From Ligula intestinalis (lineage: Eukaryota; Platyhelminthes; Cestoda; Diphyllobothriidea; Diphyllobothriidae): DNA of 64,000 bases. Location: contig JAYGXS010000003.1 in NCBI GenBank assembly GCA_036362985.1, forward strand, positions 3,663,022 to 3,727,021, in the 5' to 3' direction. The position numbers and the translations under genes are program-made. Shown piece after piece: positions 1-10,249 of the stretch (the first letter of the stretch is position 1; each line of letters begins with the position of its first letter). The notes below the pieces were generated by a model that saw only the letters and a program-made list of their open reading frames with translations, had not been told where the DNA came from and searched no databases.

Positions 1-114
1 GGAAAAGTTTTACAAATCCGCGTAGCCTCGGATCACAACGTTTGGTGGACTCGAAGCTTGCAATTATTGTTATTCTTAACTAACATATTACTGGAAATCA
101 GTGAGTAGTATGTT

Positions 115-131
115 TATATATATATATATAA
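115..131. repeat. (TA)n microsatellite
   Basis: A run of about eight TA units lies just beyond the 3' end of the minus-strand LINE frame. CR1-type LINEs often end in short tandem repeats, so this may be the element's 3' tail. That link is inference. Confidence 0.7.
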
Positions 132-166
132 TTTCATTCTCGCCGTATCCAATTTTAGTGGGCATT

Positions 167-1500
167 TCAGGTATGAAAATCTAAATTTCTCTTGAATACA
201 TCCACAGATGGGGACATAACAATTTCCTCGGGGAGTGCATTCCAAGCTTCAACTACTCTATTACCAAAGAAGAACTTGCGTGTGTCTAGTCTAGCCCCTG
301 TTATGCGTAGTTTGAAGAGATGCCCTCTTAAGTTCGTCGTTGTTGCTAACTCGAAGAAGTCGCCAGGTAGAAGACAACAGTCCTGCCCGCGCATTATACG
401 AGATGCTTGTATCAGATCGCCACGTAGCTGTCTGTAACTTAACGGAAATAGATCGAGATTAGCTAAATGTCTTTCGTAGGGTAAAAAGCTCTGACCGGTA
501 ACCAGTTTGGTCGCGCGCCTTTGGACCTTCTCGAGGGAACTTAGGTCTTTCACGGTCCAGGGTTTCCATGCTTGCATTGCGAACTCCAACTTCGGCCGCA
601 CAAGTGTTCCAAAGACCTTAGCAAAGCAGTCTTTATCGAAGGCACAGAAAACCCTTTTGACAAGATAGAGGACGGACATCGCAGACTTGGCTACTTTTGC
701 GCAGTGCAGCGAGGGCTTAAGAGACGTAGAGATCCATACTCCCAAATCTTTCTGCGCGTCCACTTCTTGCAGTTGGATGCCATTTAGGCTGTAAACCATG
801 GGGTTCTGAGAGCTGGGTCGGCCAACTCGTAGGATACTGCATTTGTTCTCGTTAAACGGCAAAAGCCAGTCGTGAGACCAAGTTTGAAGACGGTTTAGGT
901 TTAGCTGCAAATGTTCTTCGTCAGCTGAATTTCTGATGACGTTCCAAATCTTAATGTCATCGGCAAACATAGCCACATCGCAGTGCAGTTGACGGACGGA
1001 GTCATTGACGTATATAATGAACAGTATAGGGCCAAGGACAGAGCCTTGGGGGACACCGCTCACGACTGCAACGTCTGCCGACTGCTGGTCACCAATATGG
1101 ACAGTTTGAGAGCGAACAAGTAAGAAGCTTTGAATCCACTTCAGCAGATTTCCTCGAACACCTATTTGGCTGAGTTTGTGCAGAAGTCGTTGATGTGGGA
1201 CGCTACAAAAAGCCTTCTTGAAGTCGATGTAGATTACATGAAGCGGATTTACTCCATCAACTGCCCGAGTCCAGCGTTCCAAACAATGGAGCAGGTTCGT
1301 CACGCAGGACATGCCTCTGCGGAACCCATGTTGCGCATCCGATAGAAGGTTATGCTGCTCTAAGAAACGCATCAGCTCTCGTTTTACTACTTTTTCCATA
1401 ATCTTGCAACAGATCGAAGTGAGGCTGATTGGTCTATAACTGTTTGCAGAAACCTTTCTGCCGCCTTTATACAACGGTGTGATCCGTGCGGATTTCCAAT
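167..1500 (-). CDS. 5'-truncated CR1-type LINE reverse transcriptase
   Basis: This is the C-terminal two thirds of a non-LTR retrotransposon ORF2, the reverse transcriptase that copies LINE RNA at the nicked target. An uninterrupted 435-codon frame reads from 1474 to 167, and recognisable LINE sequence continues upstream to about 1500. Visible blocks in order are NSYRPISLTS, QHGFRRGMSC, IYIDFKKAF (catalytic Asp kept), SGVPQGSVLGP, and FADD (the catalytic YxDD equivalent). The C-terminal region has RGHLFKLRITGARLD and VVEAWNALP, typical of CR1 and related clades. The usual AFDSVPH reads AFCSVPH, which is not a catalytic change. No endonuclease domain is present, and the element stops abruptly at a (GTA)n run. 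Fragments of the same family lie at 13205-13512, 33876-34090 and 61680-62525. The frame is intact but 5'-truncated, so it is probably not autonomous. Confidence 0.92.
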
Positions 1501-1502
1501 CG

Positions 1503-1538
1503 GTAGTAGTAGTAGAAGTAGTATTAGTAGTAGTAGTA
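1503..1538. repeat. (GTA)n microsatellite at LINE/PLE junction
   Basis: An imperfect GTA/AGT run of about 36 bp sits exactly between the truncated 5' end of the minus-strand LINE and the start of the plus-strand PLE fragment. It marks the junction of two unrelated elements. Confidence 0.85.
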
Positions 1539-1540
1539 TG

Positions 1541-2096
1541 ACCGAAAGACCTACTGCCACGGCAGAAAACGGCTGGAGTCCTTTACCAGATCTGGTGTGG
1601 TTGTGGAAAAAGCAACTACGGTAGAGGAACTGGGAGATTACTCCGGACTCGAATGGCCGAGCATGCAGCGGCGGTGAGGAAGAAAGACGCCAACTCTCAG
1701 GTCGCAGCTTACTCGACGGGACTCGACCATATTTTCAAGTTTGCCGAGGCCGAAATCCTCGCAAGAGGGGACAACCGCGTGAGCCGCGAGCTGCTCGAGT
1801 CATGGTTCTCAGGCCCCCAGTTCATCAACAATCGCAACGATTTGGCGTTCCCATACGGCATACCGAGACATCGCCTAAGCAAGAGAATCAGTCACGTAGG
1901 AAGAGCCGGGCCCAGCAACAACTCTGACGACAGCGAGCGTAATTGTCGTGTGATTACTAAAACCCGCATCCGACACGGACAAGGAAATCGCGCCAATGAG
2001 TCAAACGAGAAGTGTCAAGCTATCACCGCAACAATTAATCCCCCAGTTGACGGACCGATAATTATAGTACGCACACAGATGAAGGTTACGAACTAA
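1541..2096 (+). pseudogene. Penelope-like element GIY-YIG domain fragment (lineage 1)
   Basis: This is the C-terminal endonuclease part of a PLE. PLEs pair a reverse transcriptase with a GIY-YIG nuclease that nicks target DNA. The frame is homologous to the intact copy at 31340-32230. It shares RMAEHAAAVRKKD, NSQVAAYSTG, ARGDNRVSRELLESWFSG and NDLAFPYG. The first motif reads GVLY, but the second, YVGE in the intact copy, reads YGRG here, so the YIG tyrosine region is damaged. The frame stays open to a stop ending at 2096, through an extra C-terminal stretch (after about 1905) that I do not recognise. The RT portion is missing and the fragment abuts the (GTA)n run. Confidence 0.85.
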
Positions 2097-2161
2097 AAGT
2101 ACCGTGCCATCGGTGCTTGTTTCACCTTTATTTGCGCATGGCTCCGATTATCCTCTCATTA

Positions 2162-2209
2162 CCTATGATTAAGGATTCCCAACGGAATCCAAAACGTCAG
2201 GAAAATAAA
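2162..2209 (+). other. PLE 3' end with degenerate hammerhead-like motif and AATAAA
   Basis: A 7-bp hairpin, GGATTCC/GGAATCC with a four-base loop, is followed by AAAACGTCAGG and then AATAAA. The same block, in better condition, ends the PLE at 31065-31112. The hammerhead GAAA box is mutated to AAAA in this copy, so I would not expect activity. Confidence 0.6.
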
Positions 2210-2246
2210 CTGTTGTTCCAATGGTCGCATCTTCTTCTTCTTCTTC

Positions 2247-2365
2247 CTCAGAATATACTCCTCCTACCACTATGGCCTTCCCAAAACTTCTTCCATCTCC
2301 TAAGGAACCGGGCCTGGAAGATCGCAGCCCCTAGGGGTAAACCTTATCAGCCTTAACAACTTCTC
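2247..2365 (+). repeat. Foldback-family right-end fragment
   Basis: The segment carries the recurring end block: CAGAATATACT, then CTAAGGAACC, then GGAAGATCGCAG, followed by a TTAA-containing stretch. Related ends occur throughout the window, for example at 36855-37015. Only the right end is present, immediately downstream of the PLE 3' end. Confidence 0.6.
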
Positions 2366-2544
2366 GGTTGGGCTGCCAAGCATACCCACTGCGTAGCTGG
2401 TATGATTTGCTGGCTATTCCAAGTCAGTTTGTGAGAAACAGAGCCATGTGCAACACACAGATAAAGACAGTAAAATTAGCCATATTGCCCACTCTTTGCC
2501 ACCGGAGATGTCAGCGAAAATGAGCGGGTTCTATGACATGCTCA

Positions 2545-2965
2545 CCCCTATTTAGCCTTCTGCGCGTTAGTGAACGGAAGAAATTAGAATCGGTCCAGCA
2601 CTTCTGCATTAAAGCGCGTTCTCTTCAGAACATCGTAATATATCCTACAAACAACATTGTGAACTCATTAACCCCGATCCCTTGTGGCTTCACAGATAAC
2701 AGAAGGCACTATTTTTACTGTTTAAACTTTTAAACGGCCGTACGTTCAATCCCGTCAGTACCATAAGGCGCGCCAGTCATCGGTATAGCTTTTTGTTTCT
2801 TCCTATGGCACGCACAGTTAGGTACCATCAATTCTTTTCAGTAAACTCCATAGCAATCTGGAATAAGCTGCACAGAAGTATCAAAACTCAGCAAAGCTAT
2901 CCTTTTTTTAAGAGAGGTATCACTAGTTTTCTACATTCAGGACACCTTTCACGAATTTTGGGTGC
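2545..2965 (+). pseudogene. Non-LTR retrotransposon C-terminal fragment
   Basis: Two adjacent plus-strand frames read like the tail of a LINE reverse transcriptase. The first contains SERKKLESVQHFCIKA. The second contains RYHQFFSVNSIAIWNKL and ends in a basic FFKRGITSFL segment. The pattern 'F-N-I-WN-L-P/H ... FK' is the usual carboxy end of jockey/CR1-like ORF2. No catalytic domain is visible and the frame changes between the halves, so this is a dead fragment. Confidence 0.55.
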
Positions 2966-2999
2966 TGACTCGGTTGAAACTCTCTTTCACTCTGATGGC

Positions 3000-3520
3000 A
3001 TTCGTGGACTTTGAACCCTGCCAGCCCTCATGCTGAGGATAATAATGCTGGATCTGCGACCTGCAATCGGCTACTTCTTCAGCCGACAAAGAGCAACTGT
3101 TCGCCGAAAAACCTTCGCTGGTGCAGGATGTCGAAACCACCAAACTCAAGGAAGACTGCGATCACTGTGTTCCTGTGTCAACCCTCCCCATCCCGAACTA
3201 AATTCACTCAGCGAGCTGCAGTTTTTTTCTGCTTAACTATCAATTCGATCCATAACCGTACATATCTTTCGTTAGTATCGTACCTTTGAAGTCAGGTTTA
3301 TTTCACTTAAAACAAGCTCCTTATTTCGCCCACTATTGACCAAGCACAACACTAAAACAAAGTCAATACTGACTTCCATATAGGGAGTTTTTTTAGGTTT
3401 TTCCTGTCTTCGAAGTTTCGGAAGACGCTTAAGAGGTGCTTTACCAATTAACTCAGTTTTTAAAATAACCTGTGAACTGGCAATAATTAAATAAACAAAA
3501 TAAATTAATAAAGACAAATG
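3000..3520. other. No gene recognised
   Basis: Short open frames occur on both strands, including an 81-codon minus-strand frame at 3272-3517 with a hydrophobic start. None resembles a family I know, and I see no splice or coding-bias signal. Confidence 0.4.
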
Positions 3521-3905
3521 AGCATTTCCACAACGGCCAGCGAAGAAAATGCAACCTGTGTGGCAGGAATGTATTAACTACTCGACCTCTTGGGTCTATA
3601 GTGCCAGTTGTCCCGCCCAGAAAACTCGCCTCCCCTAGTTTTTGAATGGCTATCTGACTTGATTAACGTTGTTTCTGAGTGTGTTCAACTATCCGGATGC
3701 TGTGGTCTGTTGGCGGAATTATAGAGGGTAGTTGAACTTGTTGGGTTGGCTGATTGACCTAGAGATCGCAAGTGGGTTTCATTTTGTAACCAAATGTCAC
3801 CAGTAGAAGGTATTTTAACCTGTCGGATAGGATTTGAGTTTTGCATCTGCTGACTGTTCATTGCGGTCTGCTTTGTCTCCGGTGGCAATACTATCGACCG
3901 CTTTT
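3520..3905. repeat. Unclassified dispersed repeat, copy 1
   Basis: The first 250 bp match 37145-37380 in the same orientation. Shared landmarks are CAGCGAAG-AAATG-AACCTG, the GTTTTTGAATGGCT region and GTTGTTTCTGA. A shorter match lies at 6120-6230. The last 200 bp, ending near GCGGTCTGCTTTGTCTCCG, match 7565-7745 in the same orientation. No long open frame or terminal repeat is obvious. Confidence 0.6.
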
Positions 3906-4106
3906 AAAGCTAATAAGGTTTAAGAGTTCATCTTCTGCTCACCGGACTAAATTGGTAGAGTTGCTGTCGTTAGATAGCCGGACTGGCTGTCCTTTGTCGA
4001 AGTGAATACTGACTTTATCGATCAGCAAGTTTAAATTTGCAGCCGTGCGTGTTGGCCTTGGGCTGATCGATTTTACTCCGGTTGCTGTTTGGCCATGCGT
4101 GTGGAT

Positions 4107-4658
4107 TTAGGCTTGACGTGATGGTATTTGGTGTTCTGTTTCGTCCTCACATGCTGGTAATCTTGCTCCGTCTTCTGATGGTTTCATCACGGTGCCGCCT
4201 TCGTCTGCAAGTCCTGAATTCGGTTTGGCCATGTTCTGTCCTTTACTTACGTGATGGCGATGGACTTTGTAAGCCGCATGGAGGTCCAGATGTCTGTTGA
4301 CAGAGTTGGCGTCTGAGTACCATGCCCCGAGCGTCCATCTTTCAGCTTTTGAGGCTCCTCTGCCTACGATGGTAGTTCCTTGAATATCGAAGTTGTGGTT
4401 AGTCTCTCCGATATGTATTGCACGCTGTGAATTAGGGTCTAATCTCCGGGCCGCCGCTTTGTATTCCTGTAGGCGCGTCTGCAATTTGTGTCCTGTTTCT
4501 CCAACGTATTTACAGTCTCCATCGCTGCAACGTATTTTATAAACGACTGCGGAGGTTTCAGTAGGGGCATTCTGTCTTAAGGTTGCATTGCTCCCCAGGC
4601 GGCACTTCGAGGTACCCATACCGTTAATTTTATTGCTGACTTTTTGGGTGATTGTCAT
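4107..4658 (-). CDS. PLE GIY-YIG endonuclease fragment (lineage 2)
   Basis: This 183-codon open frame is the endonuclease end of a Penelope-like element from a different lineage than the 31 kb copy. The GIY motif reads AVVY (residues 37-40) and the YIG motif reads YVGETG (51-56). The expected catalytic arginine is in QTRLQEY (about residue 62), and a conserved tail, ANSVNRHLDLHAAY, follows (117-130). The RT half is absent upstream and the frame ends in a low-homology tail. The core catalytic residues look preserved, but the element is truncated and has no visible partner domain, so it is best treated as a relic with an accidentally intact frame. Confidence 0.8.
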   Translation of the reverse strand: MTITQKVSNKINGMGTSKCRLGSNATLRQNAPTETSAVVYKIRCSDGDCKYVGETGHKLQTRLQEYKAAARRLDPNSQRAIHIGETNHNFDIQGTTIVGRGASKAERWTLGAWYSDANSVNRHLDLHAAYKVHRHHVSKGQNMAKPNSGLADEGGTVMKPSEDGARLPACEDETEHQIPSRQA

Positions 4659-4659
4659 C

Positions 4660-5320
4660 CGCCCAGGTTCAGAGACTGAACATTTCGGCCCTTGGCAAAT
4701 TGCGATTAGTAGCTGAAACTGTCTGTCTTCTCCTGACAGTAGCTCGTTGAACTAACCGCGTACTGCTTTCAGTTTTTCCGCTGGCACAAGAAAGTCTACG
4801 GAAGGTTGCCTAAACCTAAAACGTACATATAGGTCATCAGTGTGTCAACAGAACGTACCTTCTTGGGGAGGGGGGGGGTGTAGCGAGACCCATCTTTTGC
4901 TCCAGTAACACGGCCTTCGTACCGATGAACACGACAGTGGGCCACACCCTCGCCCGCACATAAAGAGGGTTTTTGGTCACGCCCTTGTTGAATTTGGCTC
5001 GAAAAATATATACTGTGTGCAAGAGTTGAACGCCATTACAGCAGCTGCATCTGTCTAACGATACCTACCGCACAGCAGGTATGACTCCCTGGCCATGTCG
5101 ACTCAGCTTGTGAGTAGAAGAGCCATGTGCAACACAGAGATACAGTCAGCCAAATTAGCCATATGGGCATATTGTTCTCCTTAGAGGATATCCGCCAGAG
5201 GCAACGCCACGTTCTCTGACATGAGCTTCAAAGTCAGCTGGGCGTTCCCACAACTGTCACTGGAGAAAATCCAAACGGTGTGGGAATGGTGCATTTACTA
5301 CTCCAGCATGTGGGCCGCTG
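4660..5320. other. Intergenic, no gene seen
   Basis: The stretch contains a G-rich run near 4865-4880 and no open frame I recognise. A short segment near 5260-5310 weakly resembles the repeat at 3540-3610. Confidence 0.4.
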
Positions 5321-5324
5321 GAGT

Positions 5325-5935
5325 CAACTTGACGCTGCGATCTTCAGGCTTGGTTCCTTGTGGGTAGAGAAGTGGGAGGGTGGGGGGCAGGTGGAAGAAT
5401 AGGTTGCAGGACGTTGACAGTCGGAGGAGCTTGTGTCTGAAGTGGCCTCTAGTAGCCACTTGGAACCCAAGATCAGCCGCTGACGCATGGCGCCTTTAGC
5501 CTGCAAGGCTTGCGCGCCCACTGCCGCCTGGGGCTAGGCGCTAACTGTCCTTGACCGACGCGCACATTCGCCTCCCCGTGGCCGCACGCCCTAGCCAGCC
5601 TTCACCCATCTCAAGGTCGCGCCACCACCACTAATCTAGATATTAGCCGCGTGATTGGCTGCCGTAACAAAGTATGTGCTGGCATTCCGGCGATTCGCGA
5701 CACCCTCGTGACTCCAGAATTGACGCCCTCACAACCGGGCTGCAGTCACCCGAAAGTAAAACTCTCTTCATCTATTCTCCTATCCTTCTGCGCAGAATAC
5801 ACTATTCCTAACAATCTGGCCTTCCCATCGTCTTCTCTCCTCACGTAACGGTACCATGGGCCTGGCAGATCGTAGTTGTTAGGGTTAACCTTATTCCCCC
5901 TAACTATGTCGATCTGTCCGCACCCGAGGTCGGCG
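5325..5935. mobile_element. Foldback element, family A, nearly complete
   Basis: The left part (5325-5440) is a reverse-complement version of the right end, including GCGATCTTCAGG and GGTTCCTTGTGG. The right part runs through CGTGATTGGCTGCCG, a CAGAATACACTATTCCTA block and GGCAGATCGTAG to about 5935. The arrangement of end, body, inverted end is the same as in the complete copy at 36425-37015. A small inverted repeat, GTGGCC-CTAG-AGCCAC, marks the centre. I see no coding capacity, so it is probably a non-autonomous DNA element. The outermost left terminus is degraded. Confidence 0.65.
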
Positions 5936-6227
5936 GCATCCAAAGTGTCAGAACGCGGCAGTCGTCACGGTCAGGTCCTGTGTCAGTCAACTTTGAGAAG
6001 TTTTGGCCAGAGTGGATTAGGATAGGCAGGTATTGCTGCGCGCGCACTCACTAGCAGCCGTGAGACGCAAAAAGCTGAAGATTGCACGTGGATTTGGCTC
6101 ACAGGATGCTGTCCAGCACGTCCAAGTCGTTGAATGGCTTTCGGAGTTTATTGACGTCATTTCTGAGTGGGTCTCACTGTCCGGCTGCTCCTTGCTGCGT
6201 TTTTGTGGTGAAGTCGTTGGGTTGAAT

Positions 6228-6712
6228 GGCCAATCAGTATCGGTATCGGTATATTGAGAGATATGTAGGAAAAATTCCTTTGATTGCCCTAGTTGTACAT
6301 ATGTTCAGTGGTAGCAGAAAATTTTTTTCTCAGACTATTGGCAAGGCCAGTTGTCCTGTGTCATAGAATGAAAATAGGAGCAGACAGTGAAAAAACTCCT
6401 CAGGGATTTTTAGGAGAAAAACTGTCGCTCTTGTGGGGGTAATGCGTGAGATTTAGGAGAAAAAAGGGGGTTCCAACGGGGGGCCTTGCAAAGGTTCCCA
6501 GGATCATCACCGTGTGGAAGCCGCGTCCTGATTCTTCCTTGCTGATTGCAGAGTCCGCCAACGGAACTGGAAAACAGGCATCCGTCCAGATCGTCGACAG
6601 TCCGCTTTGGGTTGAACCAAGTGTGAATGTGCAGGCCGTCAGGTCTGGCTGATAAGATCGCTAGCGGGGTAATCACGGTAAGCAGATAGCCAAGTAGGGG
6701 AGACCTTCGCGT
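6228..6712 (+). repeat. Unclassified 0.45 kb repeat, copy 1
   Basis: The segment is nearly identical to 12648-13096, in the same orientation and about 6.4 kb away. Shared landmarks are GAATGAAAATAGGAGCAGAC, TTGCTGATTGCAGAGTCCGC and GCTAGCGGGGTAATCACGG. It starts with a short (CGGTAT) run. No recognisable protein is encoded. This copy has an insertion of about 45 bp, rich in A and G, relative to the second copy. Confidence 0.8.
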
Positions 6713-6934
6713 GAGGATTCGCGTACCTCTAAGACATCGCCTGATTAGAACCGATGTCTCTCTCCTACATTGAAGCTTATCCAATTAAGTGAAACTCAAA
6801 TTATTAGATTAAGTGGTGGACCTCAGATTTTAGCAAAATACCATTATCACAGGATAATTCGACCCGCCATGTCCAACGAGGTCTACTCTGTGTTCTAGAG
6901 CATGTCGGACGCAGGAAAGGTTTAACGTGCTTGA

Positions 6935-7209
6935 ATTTGTTGACATTGGAACCTCGTTCAAAGAGTTTAATCCGTTCCAGCACCGAGTTCGCCGTGTGAA
7001 ACGTAGCCAATCAAACTTCATCAGTTCGCTTATTGGCTGCAGGCGACCGAGAACCCACGCCCTTGGAGCAAGACTCAATGGCGGAAACACGCGCACTGAT
7101 AGTTCGTTAATTGAGCGAAGGCTCGTCAAGAAAAATAAATTTCTGCTAGTGACTTCCTCGTTACCCGAAATGCCTGGGGTAGCTCGTCACTGCATATCGA
7201 TAGTACACT
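6935..7209 (+). mobile_element. Pogo/Tigger-like MITE, older copy
   Basis: This copy is homologous to the better-preserved element at 46891-47163. It shares GAACCTCG, AAAGAGTTTAATCCG, GTAGCCAATCAAA, ATTGGCTGC and AATAAATTTCTGC. The terminal CAGT sequences have decayed. A pair of opposed CCAAT boxes lies at 7005-7013 and 7031-7038. The long plus-strand open frame across this region is a by-product of the repeat. Confidence 0.7.
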
Positions 7210-7559
7210 TGCAAAGCACGAAGCTTACTCTTTTTCTTCTTCACCCACCTAGGTCTAGTGAGCGCACGCCTGGAAATGCCACCCCGAGTTTAGCATTTTT
7301 ATGGGTGCATAGCCCCTACAGCGCCTTCCTTATGTTCTCCTTTCCAGTGTATCGTTCACGTGACCCGTATAACGGACACTCCATCAGCATGCACAGGGAG
7401 ACAGGCCACTTCTGGCATACTCTTTATCGTCGGCAAAAACTATTAAAAAGCAGGTTCAGCTGGCCACTGCATTGGGCGATTTCCTCATCGGAATATGGCT
7501 CACGCAGTGTTGGCTATGGGCATGGTCAACCTTCATCCCTAAATTGGATCCGTTTCACG

Positions 7560-7750
7560 GGTATATGTATATTTCTCGCCGCCGTTTGATGGTAAAGCAT
7601 TGTTGAGTACTGATTGACCAAATCGGATTGGAGCTTCGCATCTGCTTCTTCTGAAGTTACAGTATGATTGGGGAGGATGCACCATTCGGACTGTTCAGTG
7701 CGGTCTGCCTTTTCTCCGACAGTAATTACTTCCGGTTCATATAAACGCAC
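7560..7750. repeat. Dispersed repeat module shared with 3700-3905
   Basis: The two segments share GCATCTGCT, GACTGTTCA, TGCGGTCTGC and TCTCCG with the same spacing. On the minus strand it gives a 74-codon frame with no recognised domain. Confidence 0.5.
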
Positions 7751-7904
7751 ATGTCTACGGCGTTCTAAAGTATAAACAGAATGAAAATAGGTTCAGGGCA
7801 TGTCAACTATATGTGTCACTGTCCCCAAGCACATCATGGCAGACGCTTGGGATCGAATATGGTATTTAATATTAATAGAGTCTCCTGAGAGTAAGTAATA
7901 AGAC

Positions 7905-8335
7905 GTCAGAAACACCGTTGGAGAGGGAGAATGTCTATAGTGGCTCCTAGCAGCCACTCGGAACCCAACATAAGCTGCCGACGCATGACCCCTTTGGTCT
8001 GCAAGACTTGCGCGCCCACGCCAGCCTTCGCCCATCTCAAGGTCGCGGCACGACCGCTAGTCTAGACTTTAGCCTCGCGATTGGCTGCCCTAACAAACCA
8101 TGCGCCGGAATTCCGGCGATTATCGACGCTCTCGTCATGCCGAAATTGACGTCCACGCAGTTGGACTGCAGTCGTCCGAGAGTCAAAACTCTTTCCGTCT
8201 ATTCTCTGTTCCTCTGTATACAGAATGAACTATTCCTAACACTCTGGCCTTCCCATGACTCCTTCTTTCTTTCCCAAGGAACCACGGTCTGAAGATCGCA
8301 GTTGCTAAGGTTTAATTCACTTAACCCTCTGCGAT
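7905..8335 (+). mobile_element. Foldback element, family A, right half
   Basis: The segment starts at GTGGCTCCTAGCAGCCAC, an inverted repeat that marks the centre of family A. It runs through GCGATTGGCTGCC, CAGAATGAACTATTCCTA and CTGAAGATCGCAGTTGCTA to a terminal CCCTCTGCGATC. The left terminal repeat is missing or reduced to a few bases. Confidence 0.7.
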
Positions 8336-8339
8336 CTAT

Positions 8340-9685
8340 CCCTTTCGAAAGTTCGGTTTAAAAGAAGCATATGCGTTCACCGGGAGAGATGGGCGTATAA
8401 AGCAGAAAATCTTAAAAAACTACATGCATTTGATTACATATCTGATGAAAGGTTGGGGATTGGGGGATTTAACACACATCTGAGGTTGTCTATTTAGTTC
8501 ATTGGGTTGACTTGAGGTGAAAAATGCAGTTTACTAGAATTAAATTTCGTTCAGCTCAGTATACTGGGAGAGAATAAAGGCGACAATGGGCGAAATCCAG
8601 CATTTGTTGATATCCAAGGAATTTCCTACACTTTATAAAGCTGCGGAAAAGAACTTCTTGGTTGTGCATGTTGCACTGTAAAAGAACATTCATGAAGAGC
8701 AAGAACTTTTTAATTATATCTGTTCACAACACGGAAAATTTGTTTTGCATCCGTGGAATTGAGGTAAGTGTACATATGAGATACAGCACCATTGTCGAGA
8801 AAAGAAAAATGAATTTAGTTAACACATTCTTGATATCAAAGCACGCATGTAGACATATAGGGGGCTGAAAGGGGCTCACCTAAAATTTCCCTCAAATAAG
8901 CTGAACTAAAATGTCACGTCGGGCAAACCAAATTGGTCAATGCTGAATATTCAACGCTATTGAGGACGTGGTGCAGGGACTGCCTTAATTCCGACGATGA
9001 CTCATCCCACAGAGGGGCTTCGGGGCGCTAGTTTCCACGCCACCGCCAGGAGAGCGCGCACTGTGACTATCGATTTTTCTCATATCTGATTGGTCCATTG
9101 TTGCTGACTCCTTCTCCTCAAGCGGACTGAAAAAAATACTCCGCAGCCTTTTTGTGCGAGTGATTTGCAGTTACTTGCTTTGTGTTAATACACTTTCCTC
9201 GTGGCGGGTTATCTTCTCTTGTCCGAGTGAGCTCAGAGTTTGGGCTAATTTCAAGTTCCAGGCACGGGTCATAACATGTGGGGCCTTGGTAGCTGGCCAA
9301 GGATAAACCGTCGGATTTGCGCCTTCCATTTGATTGGCTGCTAGCTCCTTTTCTATGCTTGAACTACACTTTTCCCCTTCAATACAAGATTGACTCCTTC
9401 CTTGCTTGTGAAAAGGAGTTGGTCTGAGATTACAGTTAATGTTGGGCAATGTTGATGAAGATACGTACAGGCCTTACCCCGAGAGCAACGGTTAACTCCT
9501 AGCGACTCACTGCACGTGCGCACCAGTGTCTGTTGACCTCAATCCGGTCTGGTAAATCCTCTTTCTGAGGTTGATTTATCCAAGACCTTGCTGGAGGCAT
9601 CGTGAAGACTTCCGCGCTCTCATACTTCGGACGCCACCTTCGCCGCTGCGAAAGTGCACTCGTCCGACCGCCAACTTCTTACAAA
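8340..9685. other. Mostly featureless, no gene seen
   Basis: No recognisable coding sequence is present. Two single CCAAT-type sites (TGATTGG) occur near 9090 and 9330, in GC-richer patches that may be decayed repeat. Confidence 0.4.
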
Positions 9686-9689
9686 CTAT

Positions 9690-9815
9690 TCATCACTAGT
9701 TCTGTACAAGATATACTTTCCCTTCAACTTGGCGTCTTTCTTCTTTTTTCCACGCGGAACCGGATCTAAAGGTCACAGGGGTAAGGCCTGCCCTATTAAC
9801 ATAAACTATTGCGAA
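9690..9815 (+). repeat. Foldback-family right-end fragment
   Basis: The segment carries GTACAAGATATACT, CTTGGCGTC and then GCGGAACCGG, in the order seen in the right ends at 14050-14150 and 29995-30110. Only the end is present. Confidence 0.5.
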
Positions 9816-9884
9816 AGAAAGCCTCAAGCACCAACATTATTCTGGACTAGAGGTTTCAGGTGGTAGCTGGTATAATTCAGTAGA

Positions 9885-10245
9885 TATGACGGAGGTAGGC
9901 AGAGCCTTTGAAAATCCTACTAACAGACATATTCTGGCAAATGATGCATATGTTTCAAAGCCCTCTATGTACATTGTATAAATCGTTGTTGTCTATCAAA
10001 TTTATGACCATTGCATAGAGCGTGATCGAGTCTTTTTTTAAATGCTCAAACGCTTTCTGCAAGAACAGCTGAAGAAGGTAGTTTCTTCCAGTTATCAATG
10101 ACCCGGTGGAAAAATAATTTGGCCACCACTTCTAATTTAGCACTGTATTTCTTCAATTTGTTTGGATGATGTGTCGTTTTTGCAAATTCAAAGCCGTCTA
10201 GGTGCCGTCAACTTCCATAAATTAAAAAAGCGTGCCTTCCGCTCG
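9885..10245 (-). pseudogene. LINE ORF2 C-terminal fragment (second lineage)
   Basis: Read on the minus strand, the segment encodes KLKKYSAKLEVVAKLFFHRVIDNWKKLPSS over overlapping pieces, then AFKKRLDH. This is the typical FF-RV-N-W-LP-FK carboxy end of CR1-like ORF2. One stop codon interrupts it. The distal part, GAGGTAGGCAGAG onward, is also found in opposite orientation at 19130-19295. The catalytic domains are absent. Confidence 0.65.
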
Positions 10246-10249
10246 GATC

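Noticed and set aside
6927..7589. 220-codon plus-strand open frame
   Set aside because: It starts inside a pogo-like MITE and crosses unrelated DNA. It has no domain or conserved pattern.
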